A stretch of 64,000 bases of DNA, from contig JAYVMW010000059.1 of NCBI GenBank assembly GCA_043758755.1, positions 1 through 64,000 of the forward strand, in the 5' to 3' direction. A program made the position numbers and the translations under genes. This DNA comes from Solimicrobium sp043758755. GTDB lineage: Bacteria > Pseudomonadota > Gammaproteobacteria > Burkholderiales > Burkholderiaceae_D. Positions 35,108-43,841 of this stretch are shown piece after piece. Position 1 is the stretch's first letter. The number at the start of each line of letters is the position of its first letter. The notes under the pieces are model-generated. The model was not told where the DNA came from, ran no database searches, and worked only from the letters and a program-made list of their open reading frames with translations.

Positions 35108-37414
35108 TTAATCCTCCCCGAGTGATGCGTGTTTGTGACCACCGAACCAATATTGCAGACCAATCCAGACTGCACGCGGGCTCGATGGCGCTACCGCAAG
35201 TTCATTCTGCGCGGTATACATGTTTTGACCAAGTATGCCGAAGGTATTGTAGTCCCGGTTGAGTACATTGCTGACCTTGCCAAACAGCTGCCAGTTGGAC
35301 GAGATGTTGTAATGCGTATCCAGATTGACGCTGACATAGCCGGCCAGCGGGCCGTTGATGTCCTGGTTGTTTTCATCGCCATGCGCGTACTGGCCGCCGG
35401 TGGCAATGATATTGGACCCGATATTCCACGCGCTGCTGACAGCATAGCTGGACCGTATCTTCAGGGTTTGCCGCGCAATGCCGGCAATACGATCACCCTT
35501 GTTGACCCTGATTAATCCGGTAACCGGATTGGCCGTGCTGTTTTGAGGTGCGGCCTGGTTAAATGCGCTCTGGTAGGTGGCGTCGACCAAACCATAGTTT
35601 GCCGACAGCGTGAATTGATCAAAGTGGGCCTGCACGCCCAATTCAAGTCCTTTGCGCTGTGTGGTGCCGACGTTCTGAAAGAATCCGGTCGCGCCATTGT
35701 TGGCGCCGCTGGCGACAAATTGAATGTCGTTCTGGTTCTGGGTCTGATATACGGCGAAATTCCAGTCGGCATGATCTGACAATGTGCCACGCGCGCCGGC
35801 CTCCCAGGTCTTTGACACAATCATGTCCAGATTCGGGTCTGAGGTAAAGCCGGTGGGCAGTGCGCATGGAATGGCGGGGTTGGCACAGGACAGTTCCACC
35901 GGGCTCGGTACGCGCATGCCCTCGTTATAGCCTGCATACACGGTGAGATTCTGGCTGGGTCTGAAATTCAGACCTGCGGCCGGATTAAGGCGGTGATAGG
36001 CATGGCTGCCATTTAAATTTCCGACTGTGCCGCTGCCATCATTGCTCGCGCCCTCCAGATCGACTGTCGCATAATTGTAGCGTGCTGAAACAGTCAGATT
36101 CCACGCTTTGCTGAACGCGAAATTATCGGTTGCGAACAGCCCGTAATAATTGCTGCGGGTGGTCAGGCCCACGCCGCCCTGATCGTAAGTATTGGCTGGA
36201 TTGATGGCGTCAAGACCGAGCGGGTCGATGTTGCTGGTGTAATTGCCGATCAGGTTCGCACCATAAGTGTTGCTGTCATAGCTGACCTTGCTGGCGTCGA
36301 CTGAACCGCCGGCCTTGAAGGTATTTTTGTGATCCAGAACATTGCCCAGCAGGCTTAACTGCAGCGCAGCACCGCCACCGAGTTGATGGGTGGAGGCGAG
36401 CACGTTGGAAGCAGCCAGAGCGCCGCTACTCTGGTTTGCCACGCAGTTTTCGGCAACGGTTACGCTGCTGTCGCACGCGGCATTGCTGTTACCGTTGACT
36501 GCATTTGACCAGCGTGTATAGACATTGCCTTCCAGCAGAGAGTCGTCTGAAACATAGTGCGATCCGGTCAGCGCAAGCAGCGCATTTTTGTTGGTCACGA
36601 AGTCGGGCGCGGTGTAGACATGGCTGGGGTTGTTACGCATCGATATCGGCAACACCGAAGGGCCGAACATGGTGTTGTCGGCCAGCGCGATGGACAGGTC
36701 GAGCGAACTTTTGCTGTCGTGCCAGCGTTCTTTACTGAACAGTTGCCGCACGTCGCTGTTGCTGTAGGCGCGGTAACCATCTTCATGAAAAACGGTCATC
36801 GCAACAAAGTAGTCCACATCATGGTCTTCGTCTTTGCCGCCATATTCGGCTTCGAGTGCGCGACGCCCCCAGGAACCACCGGAGACCGTAACCTGCAGTC
36901 CCGGATCGCTCGTCCCGTTTTTGGTGGTGACGGCAATTGCGCCACCGAGTGTGTTGAGTCCGAACAGCGGATTCGATCCCGGAATTAAATTGATGCTGGA
37001 AATGGCGTTGGTCGGGATCAGGTCCCAGTTGACGATGTCACCGAACGGTTCGTTGACCCGCACGCCGTCCAGGAATACCGACATGCCGATGGCAGTGCCC
37101 AGAATCGGCGAGGCGGTAAAGCCGCGGTACGAGATATCCATTTGATACGGATTACCCACGCTGTTGCTGGCGTTGACCGAACCCAGGTTGGCATCCATGA
37201 ATTCGCCCAGATTGAGCGCATGCTGCTCCCTGATTTCTTTGGCGGTGCCGGTCTGTATGTTGGCTGGAACTTCATTTATGGGCGTGCCGACCGAGGCCAG
37301 CGGTGAGGTGCCGATGATGACGACCGATGACGGTTCTGACAGGTCAGTGTCGGCAACAGCGTGCTGCGCACAGACGGCCAGTATCGCGATGTGAACTATT
37401 TTATTTTTAACCAT
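35108..37414 (-). CDS. TonB-dependent receptor in PQQ island
   Basis: This 768-residue outer-membrane receptor has a signal peptide (IAILAVCAQHAVA), a TonB-box-like SSVVIIGTSPL at about 29-39 and a plug domain to about 170 (YQMDISYRGF, VFLDGVRVNEPFGDIVNWDL, GSNPLFGLNTLGGAIAVTTK). A barrel follows, ending WIGLQYWFGG plus a short tail. The VNEPFGDxVNWDLIP plug type is not a standard siderophore signature I can name. Its promoter reads as sigma-54 (TAGCACGAATATTGCT, about 55 bp before the ATG), with tandem 17-bp dyads shared with the rest of the PQQ island. Uptake of a metal complex, possibly a lanthanide chelate, is the working inference. Confidence 0.85.
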   Translation of the reverse strand: MVKNKIVHIAILAVCAQHAVADTDLSEPSSVVIIGTSPLASVGTPINEVPANIQTGTAKEIREQHALNLGEFMDANLGSVNASNSVGNPYQMDISYRGFTASPILGTAIGMSVFLDGVRVNEPFGDIVNWDLIPTNAISSINLIPGSNPLFGLNTLGGAIAVTTKNGTSDPGLQVTVSGGSWGRRALEAEYGGKDEDHDVDYFVAMTVFHEDGYRAYSNSDVRQLFSKERWHDSKSSLDLSIALADNTMFGPSVLPISMRNNPSHVYTAPDFVTNKNALLALTGSHYVSDDSLLEGNVYTRWSNAVNGNSNAACDSSVTVAENCVANQSSGALAASNVLASTHQLGGGAALQLSLLGNVLDHKNTFKAGGSVDASKVSYDSNTYGANLIGNYTSNIDPLGLDAINPANTYDQGGVGLTTRSNYYGLFATDNFAFSKAWNLTVSARYNYATVDLEGASNDGSGTVGNLNGSHAYHRLNPAAGLNFRPSQNLTVYAGYNEGMRVPSPVELSCANPAIPCALPTGFTSDPNLDMIVSKTWEAGARGTLSDHADWNFAVYQTQNQNDIQFVASGANNGATGFFQNVGTTQRKGLELGVQAHFDQFTLSANYGLVDATYQSAFNQAAPQNSTANPVTGLIRVNKGDRIAGIARQTLKIRSSYAVSSAWNIGSNIIATGGQYAHGDENNQDINGPLAGYVSVNLDTHYNISSNWQLFGKVSNVLNRDYNTFGILGQNMYTAQNELAVAPSSPRAVWIGLQYWFGGHKHASLGED

Positions 37415-37469
37415 TTTTATGAATCGACACTGTGGTCACGGAGTGTAGGCCAACTTGCTCAATAACTGC

Positions 37470-37485
37470 AGCAATATTCGTGCTA
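37470..37485 (-). promoter_or_regulatory. sigma-54 promoter of TonB receptor/EamA operon
   Basis: TAGCACGAATATTGCT on the minus strand matches TGGCACG-N4-TTGCW with one change in the -24 element. The predicted start is about 44 bases before the receptor ATG, the same leader length as the PqqU-like gene. Confidence 0.6.
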
Positions 37486-37585
37486 GAAATCGAGTTGTTG
37501 ACGTTAATCAGAAGCTTTTCTTGATTCACCAGTATAGTCAGCATTCACAATGAAATCCTGTCTGACCGCTGTGCCCAGGTTCGAT

Positions 37586-37621
37586 TGTTCAATTATGTGA
37601 CAGTTGTTCACAAGCTGAACA
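37586..37621. promoter_or_regulatory. tandem activator-binding dyads (receptor / Cache gene)
   Basis: TGTTCAATTATGTGACA (37586-37602) and the perfect palindrome TGTTCACAAGCTGAACA (37605-37621) are spaced 19 bp. Both fit TGTYC-N7-GRACA-like dyads seen at six further promoters. They lie between two divergent sigma-54 promoters and could serve as enhancers for both. Confidence 0.6.
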
Positions 37622-37661
37622 TAAAACCGCCGGTTTCGGCGGGGCAGACTTACAGCGCCCA

Positions 37662-37677
37662 TGGCGCGGTACTTGCT
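37662..37677 (+). promoter_or_regulatory. sigma-54 promoter of tandem-Cache gene
   Basis: TGGCGCGGTACTTGCT matches the -24/-12 consensus with one change (A to G in GGCAC). It is followed about 78 bases later by the Cache gene ATG and lies 50-70 bp from the enhancer dyads. Confidence 0.6.
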
Positions 37678-37766
37678 ACTGATTTATTCAGACTTGCATT
37701 CAACTTGGTACTGTTCTCCCGAAACAATGTAAATCCCGCTTTTATTTTCTAATTGAACTGGAGTAA

Positions 37767-38693
37767 ATGATGAAATCGTATCGCACTGGTTCGCTGGCTT
37801 TTGCAATGACTGCATTAGCCATCGCCATTTCCGCATCCCCTGTTTTCTCGTCGTCTGCCCTGGCAGCGCAGGCCGCCAATGACAATGCCGTCATTCAACC
37901 GGGCGCACTCGAGCGCGAAGGCATCAGGCAGTCGAACGAACTGCTCAATCGCGCGGTGCAGTACCTCAATGCCAACGGTCCTGAAAAATCATTTGTTGCG
38001 TTCAGTGACCATAAAGGCAAATTCGTTCACCAGGCCTACTACGTTTTTGTCGTCGAAGATAATGGGTTCCTGCGCTCCAGCGGTGCCGAGCCAAGCTGGC
38101 AAATTGGTCTGAATGTCAAAGACGTGCAGGATGCTGCCGGAACACCCTTTATCAGCGAGATGCTGGAAATGGCCAAAACCAAAGACCGTGGCACCGTTGA
38201 ATATCGCTGGTTAAACCGTTTTGATAATCATATCGAAGTCAAAACCAGCCAGTTCCGCAAGGTCGGCAAATATCTGGTCTGCGTTGGCTATTACATTCCG
38301 CGTGCCTCCAAAGAAGAAGCCACCGATCTGTTGAACAAGGCCGTCGCATTCCTGAAAAAATCCGGCAGTACTGCCGCATATAAAGAATTCAATAATCAGC
38401 AGGGTCGCTTTGTCATTCACGATGAATATGTGTTTGTGGTTGGTCTGGATGACGGCAAATACCGGGCCTCGGGCGCTGCTCCGAATTTGGCCGGCAAAGA
38501 TGTTCTGGCCGGTACTGATGCTGCCGGAAAACCGATATTCCAGGAAATGATAGCCATGGCAAAAACAAAAGGCGCCGGCACAATCGACTACGTCTGGCGT
38601 AATCCGGCAACCAACGCTGTGGAGCAAAAACATACCTGCATCCAAAGGGTGGGTGATGTACTTTTGGGTGTTGGGTATTACACCAAGGATTGA
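37767..38693 (+). CDS. secreted tandem-Cache domain protein
   Basis: This 308-residue protein has a signal peptide (about 1-34, ending SSSALAAQA). Two homologous sCache_2-like repeats follow (about 55-180 and 190-305). Matching segments are FVAFSDHKGKFVHQAYYVFVVEDNGFLRSSGAEP versus YKEFNNQQGRFVIHDEYVFVVGLDDGKYRASGAAP, in shorter pieces. There is no membrane span or signalling output domain, so it is probably a free periplasmic ligand-binding protein. GGAG precedes ATGATG. It has its own sigma-54 promoter in the PQQ island. The ligand is unknown; binding of a small acid, alcohol product or cofactor for a partner protein is inference. Confidence 0.85.
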   Translation: MMKSYRTGSLAFAMTALAIAISASPVFSSSALAAQAANDNAVIQPGALEREGIRQSNELLNRAVQYLNANGPEKSFVAFSDHKGKFVHQAYYVFVVEDNGFLRSSGAEPSWQIGLNVKDVQDAAGTPFISEMLEMAKTKDRGTVEYRWLNRFDNHIEVKTSQFRKVGKYLVCVGYYIPRASKEEATDLLNKAVAFLKKSGSTAAYKEFNNQQGRFVIHDEYVFVVGLDDGKYRASGAAPNLAGKDVLAGTDAAGKPIFQEMIAMAKTKGAGTIDYVWRNPATNAVEQKHTCIQRVGDVLLGVGYYTKD

Positions 38694-38713
38694 TTCAACA
38701 ATTCTTTGTGACG

Positions 38714-38758
38714 CGGGTCATTCAATTCAGCAGGTGGCGAATTGAATGGCCCGTTTTT
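38714..38758 (+). terminator. terminator after tandem-Cache gene
   Basis: A long stem pairs GGGTCATTCAATTC (38716-38729) with GAATTGAATGGCCC (38739-38752), with a 9-nt loop and a following GTTTTTG. It is a rho-independent type and may also serve the convergent PqqU-like gene. Confidence 0.8.
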
Positions 38759-38788
38759 GTCAGTGCTGCAGATTAGACGTTGTGGTTC

Positions 38789-40924
38789 TCAGAACTGGTA
38801 AACCCCCTTGACCCCAACCATCCAGTTTTTGCCCGGCTGGCTTTCGTAAAACTGACTGGCAGCCTGATTGACAATAACCGAATCAACGTAGGCACGGTTA
38901 AAGATGTTGTCGATACGGGCAAATTCCGAGAAGCTCCATTTGTCTTTTTGCTGTCTGGCGATCGCGCGCAGATTGGCGATGCCGTAACCCGGAGCGTACG
39001 CCTTGTTCAGGTCATTGGCTGCGATTGAACCGGCCGCCTTGCCTTCCAGCGCAAACTCCAGCGCGGAGTCTGGCGCGCGCCACATCAGTTCGGCAAACAG
39101 TCCCTGATTCGGCACACCTGGTATCCGGTTGCCATCCTGAACCAGATACGTCGTTGTGACGGTTGGGTTACTGCTGGTGATTTTTTCCGCATAGGTCTGC
39201 ATCACTTTGGCATCCACCGCCGTGTAGGTAACGCTGGCCTGTAACTGCAGCGGCATTTGCCACTGTGTACTCAACTCAAGTCCGGAGCGACTGGTTTTGG
39301 GCGCGTTCATGTAAGCAGTCTTGCCGCCATTGGCGGAGGCAATCACGATATCGTTGGTGGTCCTGGCATCGAACAGGGCGACATTGAGCTGGGCCGTGGT
39401 CGAGAGCTTGCTCTTGAAGCCAATCTCCGCCTGATGAGTTTGCGCGGCCTCGAGGCCCATGTTGCCCAGATTCTTGCTGCCGTAATTGACATAACCTGGG
39501 CTGTACAGGACCTGGCTCAGGGTCGGCGTATCAAAACCAATTCCGTATGAAATATAGACGTTGGTGTTTTCCTGCACATAGTATTGCGCCGAGACCATGC
39601 CGGTCGTGGCGTCATAAGTGTGCGATCCCAGTGACGGCAGCAGATTTTCGCTCGCGACGCTCAAGACGGTCTGCGAATCACGCACTCCTGTTGTCAGCGC
39701 CAGTTTGTCGGTCGGTCGCCATTCACCCTGCACATAGGCGCCGTGATCACGTGCAGTCATGTCGTAATTCTGGTCTGTTGCGGCAATGACCTCGTTGCCA
39801 CCGAAATTGTTGAACGTTAGACGATGATCCTTGTTTGCATTGCCTTCGGCACCGGCCACCAGTTTGAGCTGGGTACCGTCGATTTCCGCTGTATGGGTCC
39901 AGTAACTGTTGAGACCGTAAAAATTGCGTTTCAGATTCACTACGCCATTGAAGGCCGAGGCCAAATATTGAATGACATCGCGGTCGCCGTCGTAGGTTGC
40001 CACAGTTACTGAATTATCTGCATCGATACGCTGGTTGAGCGAGACCCCACCCTGGGTTTGCTCGACGGTCTTGCGGGTATTGAAACTGAGCGCACCGGTA
40101 CCGGCCTGACGTGGATCGCTTTGCAATTGCGCTGCAGTCAGACCCAGCGGGTCTTTAGCGCTGAGTTTGACGCTGTTGACGAGCAACGTCAGCGAGGTAT
40201 CCGCGCTGATGGCGACGGCCAGTTTGGCATTGTAATTCTCGCGGTCAGCGTTGCTGTGGTCGCGATAACCGTCGGTATGCAGCCGGCCTGCATCGACCAG
40301 ATAGTTATAGTTGCCCTGCTCACCGCTGACCTTCAGGCCATCTTTGCGCTGTCCGAAGGAACCAACAGAAAAATAGGGCGTAGCTTCGGTACCCGGTTTG
40401 CCGTTCTCGGAAAAGACATTGATCACGCCGCCGGCCGAGTTGCCATACAGGACCGAAAACGGGCCGCGCATGACTTCAATATGGTCGGCTGAAGCCAGAT
40501 CAATATGGGATATCTGGCCCTGTCCATCAGCGACCGTGCCAAGTATGCCGTCGACAATGATCTTGATGCCGCGCGCGCCAAAACTGGAATTGGCACCGAA
40601 ACCGCGTGACGAGATCAGCAGATCCTGCGCATAGTTCTGGCGGTTCAGTGCAAATATGCCTGGCACCCGCTCCAGCGGCTCAGACAGATTTTGTTCAGGT
40701 TGCGCATCGTGTATCTGTGCGGCGGAGACGACTGTAATCGAGGCGGCCGTGTCCATAATGCGTTGTTCGGTCCGGTCGGCCGATACCACGACGGTGTCGA
40801 GGCCATTGACTTGCTCCTGAGCGTGGACCTCAACGACAGACGTGAGCATCAGTGCCGTTGCAACGCTCTGGGCGCCGTGATGGTGGATGGCCTTGCAGGC
40901 ACGATAAATAATAGAGTGGCGCAT
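38789..40924 (-). CDS. pqqU: PqqU (YncD)-like TonB-dependent PQQ receptor
   Basis: This 711-residue outer-membrane receptor has a signal peptide, a TonB-box-like LDTVVVSAD and a plug domain. Segments match E. coli YncD/PqqU as I remember it: NRQNYAQDL, RGFGANSSFGARGIKIIVDG, GQGQISHIDL, EVMRGPFSVLYGNSAGGVIN, GYRDHS, TRKTVEQTQ and near the end FARIDNIFNRAYVDSVIVN then FYESQPGKNW. YncD imports pyrroloquinoline quinone. The gene has a perfect -24/-12 promoter and two tandem enhancer dyads, and lies beside the sigma-54 activator of a PQQ-dehydrogenase island, which fits PQQ scavenging. The assignment is by recall, not alignment. Confidence 0.8.
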   Translation of the reverse strand: MRHSIIYRACKAIHHHGAQSVATALMLTSVVEVHAQEQVNGLDTVVVSADRTEQRIMDTAASITVVSAAQIHDAQPEQNLSEPLERVPGIFALNRQNYAQDLLISSRGFGANSSFGARGIKIIVDGILGTVADGQGQISHIDLASADHIEVMRGPFSVLYGNSAGGVINVFSENGKPGTEATPYFSVGSFGQRKDGLKVSGEQGNYNYLVDAGRLHTDGYRDHSNADRENYNAKLAVAISADTSLTLLVNSVKLSAKDPLGLTAAQLQSDPRQAGTGALSFNTRKTVEQTQGGVSLNQRIDADNSVTVATYDGDRDVIQYLASAFNGVVNLKRNFYGLNSYWTHTAEIDGTQLKLVAGAEGNANKDHRLTFNNFGGNEVIAATDQNYDMTARDHGAYVQGEWRPTDKLALTTGVRDSQTVLSVASENLLPSLGSHTYDATTGMVSAQYYVQENTNVYISYGIGFDTPTLSQVLYSPGYVNYGSKNLGNMGLEAAQTHQAEIGFKSKLSTTAQLNVALFDARTTNDIVIASANGGKTAYMNAPKTSRSGLELSTQWQMPLQLQASVTYTAVDAKVMQTYAEKITSSNPTVTTTYLVQDGNRIPGVPNQGLFAELMWRAPDSALEFALEGKAAGSIAANDLNKAYAPGYGIANLRAIARQQKDKWSFSEFARIDNIFNRAYVDSVIVNQAASQFYESQPGKNWMVGVKGVYQF

Positions 40925-40978
40925 AACTTTATGGGGAGGTTGTATTGCGATGAATTGGGTGTCCAGATGAGATACGTT

Positions 40979-40994
40979 CGCAATTTACGTGCCA
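40979..40994 (-). promoter_or_regulatory. sigma-54 promoter of PqqU-like gene
   Basis: TGGCACGTAAATTGCG is a perfect -24/-12 core (TGGCACG-N4-TTGC) on the minus strand. It gives a leader of about 44 bases to the ATG at 40924. Confidence 0.85.
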
Positions 40995-41046
40995 CGACTT
41001 CTGACTGACACATTTCGGCCTGTCCGGAACCGGCAGCAGTCGCACC

Positions 41047-41084
41047 TGTTCCAAAATCGGACAGTGTTGTCACATAATGGAACA
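41047..41084. promoter_or_regulatory. tandem activator-binding dyads upstream of PqqU-like gene
   Basis: TGTTCCAAAATCGGACA (41047-41063) and TGTCACATAATGGAACA (41068-41084) share the 5-N7-5 dyad form and are spaced 21 bp, two helical turns. They lie 62 and 83 bp upstream of the -24 element, normal for sigma-54 enhancers. Confidence 0.65.
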
Positions 41085-41127
41085 GTGGCAACAGCAACGG
41101 GACGCTGTGGCTGGGGTCAGCCCCCCC

Positions 41128-43068
41128 TTATTTGAACATCTGGATTTTGCGGTAAATAGTGTTGCGTGAAACACCCAGTGCCCGGGCTGTGGCGGATACA
41201 TTGCCATTATTTCCATCCAGCGACTGCTTGATCAGCGCCATCTCGACCTGTTCCAGATGATGGCCGTCGGCCGAAATTGGCAACGACACGGCTGTTTCCG
41301 CTACGCTGATCTGGTTCACCTCGACATCGTCGAGGAAGTCACTTGGCAGATGGCTGCGCTGGATCTGGCAGTCATCACCGGCCATCACGATGGCGGTGCG
41401 CAGCAGATTGGTGAGCTGGCGGAAATTGCCTGGCCAGCTGTGCTTTTTGAACAGCGTCATGATTTCCGGCGCCAGCGTACAGCGCCCACCGGTCGATTCC
41501 TGGATGAGGATTTTGTCTACCACCGTTTCGATATCGGTCCGGTCACGCAACGGGGGCAGACGCATCACCAGGCCGTTGAGACGATAGTACAGATCTTCGC
41601 GGAACAGTCCCTTGGCGATCTGGTCGCGCAGGTTGCGGTTGGTCGCGCAGATCAGCTCAACATTGACGGTAATCGATTTGCTGCTGCCCAGCGGCGTGAC
41701 CATGCGCTCCTGCAGCACTCTGAGCAGACGCGCCTGCAGACTCAGGGGCATGTCGCCAATTTCATCAAGGAATAACGTGCCGCCATTGGCCTGCAGAATT
41801 TTTCCGGTCGAGCCCTTTTTGCGTGCCCCGGTAAAGGCGCCATCTTCATAGCCGAACAGTTCGGATTCGATCAGTGTTTCAGGAATCGAAGCGCAATTGA
41901 CTGCCACAAACGGACCCTGGGCCCGTGGCGAATCGTTATGGATCGCCTGAGCCAGCAACTCTTTACCGGTGCCGGTTTCGCCCATGATCAGTATCGGAAT
42001 ATCCTTGCCCAGTACTTTGGTGACCTTGTCGATCAGGGCGCTGACCTGTGGGTCGCCTGTGTTGAGGTAACGCAGGCCCGACATTTTGCGCGACGGCACC
42101 GGGGCCGGCAGGGCGTCCTGACGGTTGTCGGCGCTTTTCTGATCGGCGCTGTCGCTGGTTTTTGCCAGCCCGGCCGAGTGGTGAAATGCGGTGTTGAGCA
42201 TATGCAGTTGTGCGCGACCAAAGACCCGCACGCCGCTGGGCAGACACAGATTCAACAGCTTCGGCGAGGCCGTGCGGTAATGATCAAACAGCGCAGAAAT
42301 CGACAGGCCAAACAAGGAGCTGAAGGTATGCAGTTGCAGCGCCTGCAAAGGCAGACCAAGCTGAAACAGGCCGATCCGGTTGGCAGACAAAAACCGTCCG
42401 TCCGGTGTAAATGACGCAATACCTTCCATGAGGGTGCCGATAAATTCAGGCCTGGTATTGAAGTGCACCGTGAAGGCATTGTTGAATGAAGACAGGAACA
42501 GATGATTTTCAATCATCTGCGCCGACATGCGTACCAGCGCCATCGTGTGTTTGTGAAAGCTGCATTGGTCACCGGTGACATCGAGCACGCCTATCACATT
42601 GCCGCGCGGATCCATGATGGGTGCGGCAGAACAGGTTAAAAAATGATTCGCCTTCAGGAAGTGTTCGTGCGCGTGGATCTGCATCGGCGCCTGCTCAACG
42701 ATGGCGGTTCCGATCGCGTTGGTCCCCTTGCTGGCCTCTGACCAGACCACGCCGGGCTTTAAGGCAACCCGGTCGGCCTTTTCCAGAAAATCATCGTCGC
42801 CCAACGAATGCAGAATCAGACCATTCACGTCAGTGAGTATGACCATGTTATGGGTGTTGATGATTTGCTCAAACAGCGTTTCCATCACCGGCAGGGCGTG
42901 GGTGTGCAGAATGCGATTTTGATCCAGCAGCACTGACATGTCAGCGCGCGAAATTGCGCTGAAATCGGGTCTCTCCAGTTCGGAAAGCCCAAATGCGGCC
43001 GAACGTTGATGGGATTTTTCTATCAGGATAGAACCATCTGCAGCAGATGCTGATTCAAGCTTTGACAT
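41128..43068 (-). CDS. AcoR-type sigma-54-dependent transcriptional activator
   Basis: This protein of about 646 residues starts at ATG 43068; a TTG at 43098 is a poorer alternative. The N-terminal part (about 60-200) is a GAF-type sensor (LTDVNGLILHSLGDDDF, SEASKGTNAIGTA, FLTCSAAPIMDPRGNVIGVL), as in AcoR. The AAA+ domain has Walker A GETGTGKELL, the sigma-54-contacting GAFTGA loop (YEDGAFTGARKKG) and Walker B GGTLFLDEIGDMP. The Fis-type HTH is at the end (NGNVSATARALGVSRNTIYR). It sits amid eight sigma-54 promoters and is their likely activator. AcoR relatives such as BmoR respond to alcohols or ketones, which suits this island. Confidence 0.93.
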   Translation of the reverse strand: MSKLESASAADGSILIEKSHQRSAAFGLSELERPDFSAISRADMSVLLDQNRILHTHALPVMETLFEQIINTHNMVILTDVNGLILHSLGDDDFLEKADRVALKPGVVWSEASKGTNAIGTAIVEQAPMQIHAHEHFLKANHFLTCSAAPIMDPRGNVIGVLDVTGDQCSFHKHTMALVRMSAQMIENHLFLSSFNNAFTVHFNTRPEFIGTLMEGIASFTPDGRFLSANRIGLFQLGLPLQALQLHTFSSLFGLSISALFDHYRTASPKLLNLCLPSGVRVFGRAQLHMLNTAFHHSAGLAKTSDSADQKSADNRQDALPAPVPSRKMSGLRYLNTGDPQVSALIDKVTKVLGKDIPILIMGETGTGKELLAQAIHNDSPRAQGPFVAVNCASIPETLIESELFGYEDGAFTGARKKGSTGKILQANGGTLFLDEIGDMPLSLQARLLRVLQERMVTPLGSSKSITVNVELICATNRNLRDQIAKGLFREDLYYRLNGLVMRLPPLRDRTDIETVVDKILIQESTGGRCTLAPEIMTLFKKHSWPGNFRQLTNLLRTAIVMAGDDCQIQRSHLPSDFLDDVEVNQISVAETAVSLPISADGHHLEQVEMALIKQSLDGNNGNVSATARALGVSRNTIYRKIQMFK

Positions 43069-43202
43069 GGCGAGTCCAAGATAATGAGCAATGCGCAAGC
43101 ATTACGATAGGTAAGGTTGAATATTGCAGGTGATCCGGCAACAAATATCAACAGCGTCTCTGTTCGTGGTGTTACTTTTTTTGTGTTATTTAATGTAGCA
43201 CC

Positions 43203-43219
43203 TGTCCCTGAACAGCACA
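43203..43219. promoter_or_regulatory. activator-binding dyad upstream of pedF
   Basis: TGTCCCTGAACAGCACA fits the TGTYC-N7-GRACA-like dyad with one changed base in the right half. It is centred 89 bp upstream of the pedF -24 element. Confidence 0.5.
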
Positions 43220-43298
43220 ATGACGTTGATCAATTTTGTTTGTGCAGCAAGTAATTTTACTCGCGTGTTTAGAGTTGAAATAAGTGTTTCGCGATTCA

Positions 43299-43314
43299 TG
43301 GCACGCAACTTGCT
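43299..43314 (+). promoter_or_regulatory. sigma-54 promoter of pedF operon
   Basis: TGGCACGCAACTTGCT is a perfect match to TGGCACG-N4-TTGCW. The predicted start lies about 24 bases before ATG 43349. Confidence 0.88.
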
Positions 43315-43348
43315 GATGGAGTAGTAGACTAAAATGGAGACCGTTATT

Positions 43349-43822
43349 ATGTTTATATCGCAACGCACTACTTTATTGGCAACAGTCGCAGCGACACTGC
43401 TGGCATCCTCTGTTGTTTTCGCACACGGCAACGTTACACCGCAGGCAGTTGAAACTGGATCACTGGCACCGCTCGGCGCTGCCTGGCGTGACGACAATCC
43501 CTACCGCGGTCAGGCCGAAGCCACCAAAATCGGCAGCTCGGCATTTGCAGAAAACTGCGCACGCTGTCATGGCCTGCAGGCGCAAAGCGGCGGAATCGCG
43601 CCGGATCTGCGTTATCTGGATCGCGACTGCATGGATTTAAAAACCGATGCAAAAAAACTGGCCTGTTACAAAGAAACTGACAAGTATTTTCTGACATCAA
43701 TCCGTCATGGTAAAGTGCGTAACGGTGCGGTGTACATGCCTCCGTTTGAGGGCATATTCAGCCAGGAAGCAATGTGGGCGATCCGTACTTATCTTGAGAC
43801 CTTGCGTCTCAAACCGAATTAA
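43349..43822 (+). CDS. pedF: cytochrome c-550 PedF
   Basis: ATG 43349 has GGAG nine bases upstream and begins the signal peptide (FISQRTTLLATVAATLLASSVVFAHG). The mature c-type cytochrome binds one heme at C70-A-R-C-H74. An additional Cys pair (RDCMDLKTDAKKLACYKETD) and MPPFEGIFSQEAMWAIRTYL follow, as in the PedF family (TIGR04494) associated with PQQ alcohol dehydrogenases. It should accept electrons from the quinoprotein in the periplasm. It is co-transcribed with the substrate-binding protein 20 bases downstream, behind a perfect sigma-54 promoter. Confidence 0.9.
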   Translation: MFISQRTTLLATVAATLLASSVVFAHGNVTPQAVETGSLAPLGAAWRDDNPYRGQAEATKIGSSAFAENCARCHGLQAQSGGIAPDLRYLDRDCMDLKTDAKKLACYKETDKYFLTSIRHGKVRNGAVYMPPFEGIFSQEAMWAIRTYLETLRLKPN

Positions 43823-43841
43823 CTCCTGAGTGGACCTTCGC

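Noticed and set aside
41105..41127. GC-rich GGGGTCAGCCCC hairpin after the activator gene as a terminator
   Set aside because: The stem is short and ambiguous and lacks a U-tract on the minus strand.
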